Part shown: piece after piece, positions 5,398 to 5,935 of the stretch | How positions within the stretch are numbered: position 1 is the first letter of the stretch | Layout: each line of letters opens with the position of its first letter | NCBI GenBank assembly: GCA_045577635.1 | Contig: JAZNIS010000015.1 | Span: forward strand, 1-5,935 | Source: UBA6345 sp045577635 | Lineage (GTDB): Bacteria; Bacillota; Clostridia; Christensenellales; UBA1242 | Direction of reading: 5' to 3' | Length of the DNA stretch: 5,935 nucleotides | Notes under the pieces: generated by a model | What the model saw: the letters and a program-made list of their open reading frames with translations, nothing else | What the model was told of the DNA's origin: nothing | The model's database searches: none | Translations under genes and position numbers: made by a program

Positions 5398-5431
5398 TTA
5401 GACGAAAGCAGTTAAATCCACTTTCGCCTAA
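5398..5431 (-). repeat. Inverted repeat / RNA hairpin between dnaK and dnaJ
   Basis: On the minus strand TTAGGCGAAAG (5431-5421) and CTTTCGTCTAA (5408-5398) form an 11-bp stem around a 12-nt loop. The only non-Watson-Crick pair is a G:U that exists in minus-strand RNA but would be A:C on the plus strand. That favours a structure working in the dnaKJ transcript. No T-run follows, so it is not a standard terminator. It begins where a possible dnaJ promoter would start transcription. It may protect or mark a processed 5' end, tune dnaJ relative to dnaK, or be an operator. Confidence 0.65.
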
Positions 5432-5435
5432 CATA

Positions 5436-5463
5436 ATTTTATTAACCTAACAATTAAAGTTAA
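5436..5463 (-). promoter_or_regulatory. Possible weak internal promoter for dnaJ
   Basis: On the minus strand TTAACT (5463-5458) and TAAAAT (5441-5436) are 16 nt apart. Initiation would fall near 5429, at the first bases of the inverted repeat. The -35 matches the consensus at only four positions and the region is AT-rich, so chance is a real alternative. No terminator follows dnaK, so co-transcription from upstream is expected anyway. Confidence 0.3.
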
Positions 5464-5474
5464 AATTGTTTATT

Positions 5475-5935
5475 TTACTTTTTATCAGGATCTTCAACAA
5501 TTACTTCATCAGAACCGTTTTGAGTATTGTTAGCTTGAGCTTTTTCTTGTGCTGCTTGATATAGTTTAGTAACAATAGGTTCGTTTTCTTTACTTAATTC
5601 TTCCATTGCTTTTCTAATTGTGTCAGCATCGTCTGATTTGAATTGTTCTTTTGCTTTTTCAATTGATTTTTCTAGTTTTTCTTTATCTTCTGCACTAATT
5701 TTATCGCCGTTTTCTTTTAACATTTTTTCAAGAGCGAATACTAAATTATCGGCTTCATTTTTAAGATTTACTAATTCTTTTCTCTTTTTATCTTCTTCAG
5801 CATGAGCTTCGGCTTCTTTAACAGCTTTATCAATTTCTTCTTCTTTTAAGTTAGATGAAGCAGTAATTGTAATGCTTTGTTGTTTGTTTGTGCCTAAATC
5901 TTTTGCACTAACAGAAACGATACCATTAGCATCAA
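5475..5935 (-). CDS. dnaK: Chaperone protein DnaK (Hsp70), C-terminal 153 residues
   Basis: The 3' part of dnaK; the 5' part lies beyond the right edge. Translation of the minus strand from 5933 gives DANGIVSVSAKDLGTNKQQS, the end of the substrate-binding beta domain, at about residue 480 of a full-length Hsp70. SITITASSNL and the helical lid (KEEEIDKAVKEAEAHAEEDKKRKE and onward) follow, with a Gln/Asn-rich disordered segment (KAQANNTQNG) and the acidic end DEVIVEDPDKK. DnaK uses ATP to bind and release unfolded polypeptides, with DnaJ and GrpE as partners. The C-terminus is a variant of the usual EEVD-like acidic tail. The visible frame is intact to its TAA stop. dnaJ lies 111 bp downstream on the same strand. 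Any heat-shock promoter or CIRCE operator would lie upstream, outside the window. Confidence 0.97.
   Translation of the reverse strand, partial: DANGIVSVSAKDLGTNKQQSITITASSNLKEEEIDKAVKEAEAHAEEDKKRKELVNLKNEADNLVFALEKMLKENGDKISAEDKEKLEKSIEKAKEQFKSDDADTIRKAMEELSKENEPIVTKLYQAAQEKAQANNTQNGSDEVIVEDPDKK

Noticed and set aside
5398..5431. CIRCE operator (HrcA site) between dnaK and dnaJ
   Set aside because: CIRCE is TTAGCACTC-N9-GAGTGCTAA. Here only the outer TTAG/CTAA agree; the inner arms and the 12-nt loop differ.

Overview
The window is an AT-rich (visibly well under 40% GC) bacterial chromosomal segment. Every recognisable protein gene lies on the minus strand, so transcription of known genes runs from the right end to the left end. 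The gene order dnaK - dnaJ - (membrane protein) - rsmE - mtaB - hinT - rpsU matches the conserved heat-shock/translation cluster of Bacillota (in Bacillus, dnaK-dnaJ-yqeT/prmA-yqeU/rsmE-yqeV/mtaB; in many Clostridia, hinT and rpsU follow). Together with the base composition, this suggests a low-GC Clostridia-like or related Bacillota, possibly an uncultured gut lineage. Species cannot be named. Standard coding applies: Trp is TGG and no in-frame TGA occurs. All seven visible stops are TAA or TAG.

Right end (4215-5935): the last 153 codons of dnaK, a 111-bp gap holding an inverted repeat and a possible weak promoter, then a complete type I dnaJ with a GTG start. The dnaJ stop codon lies inside a strong intrinsic terminator. 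Middle (3499-4150): a 185-residue four-helix membrane protein of unknown function with its own promoter and terminator. It sits where prmA is expected. Next (3312-3498) comes a 187-bp regulatory block. It has two minus-strand promoters for the rsmE operon, the nearer of which would start the mRNA on the A of the rsmE ATG. It also has a good plus-strand promoter followed about 72 nt later by an intrinsic terminator: a candidate unannotated small RNA.

Left part (553-3311): rsmE, mtaB and hinT are packed with 6- and 11-nt gaps and clearly form one operon of translation-related enzymes (16S rRNA methylation, tRNA methylthiolation, HIT hydrolase). rpsU follows with its own near-consensus promoter and a strong terminator. 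Left end (1-552): a second terminator-like hairpin, a possible weak promoter, and the 5' part of an unrecognised gene where yqeY is often found.

The genes serve protein folding (DnaK/DnaJ) and ribosome/tRNA maturation. Promoters and terminators divide what is a single long operon in Bacillus into at least four transcription units: dnaKJ, the membrane gene, rsmE-mtaB-hinT, and rpsU. No mobile element, CRISPR array, tRNA or rRNA was seen. The parts most worth following up are the candidate sRNA, the apparently leaderless rsmE and the dnaK-dnaJ inverted repeat.
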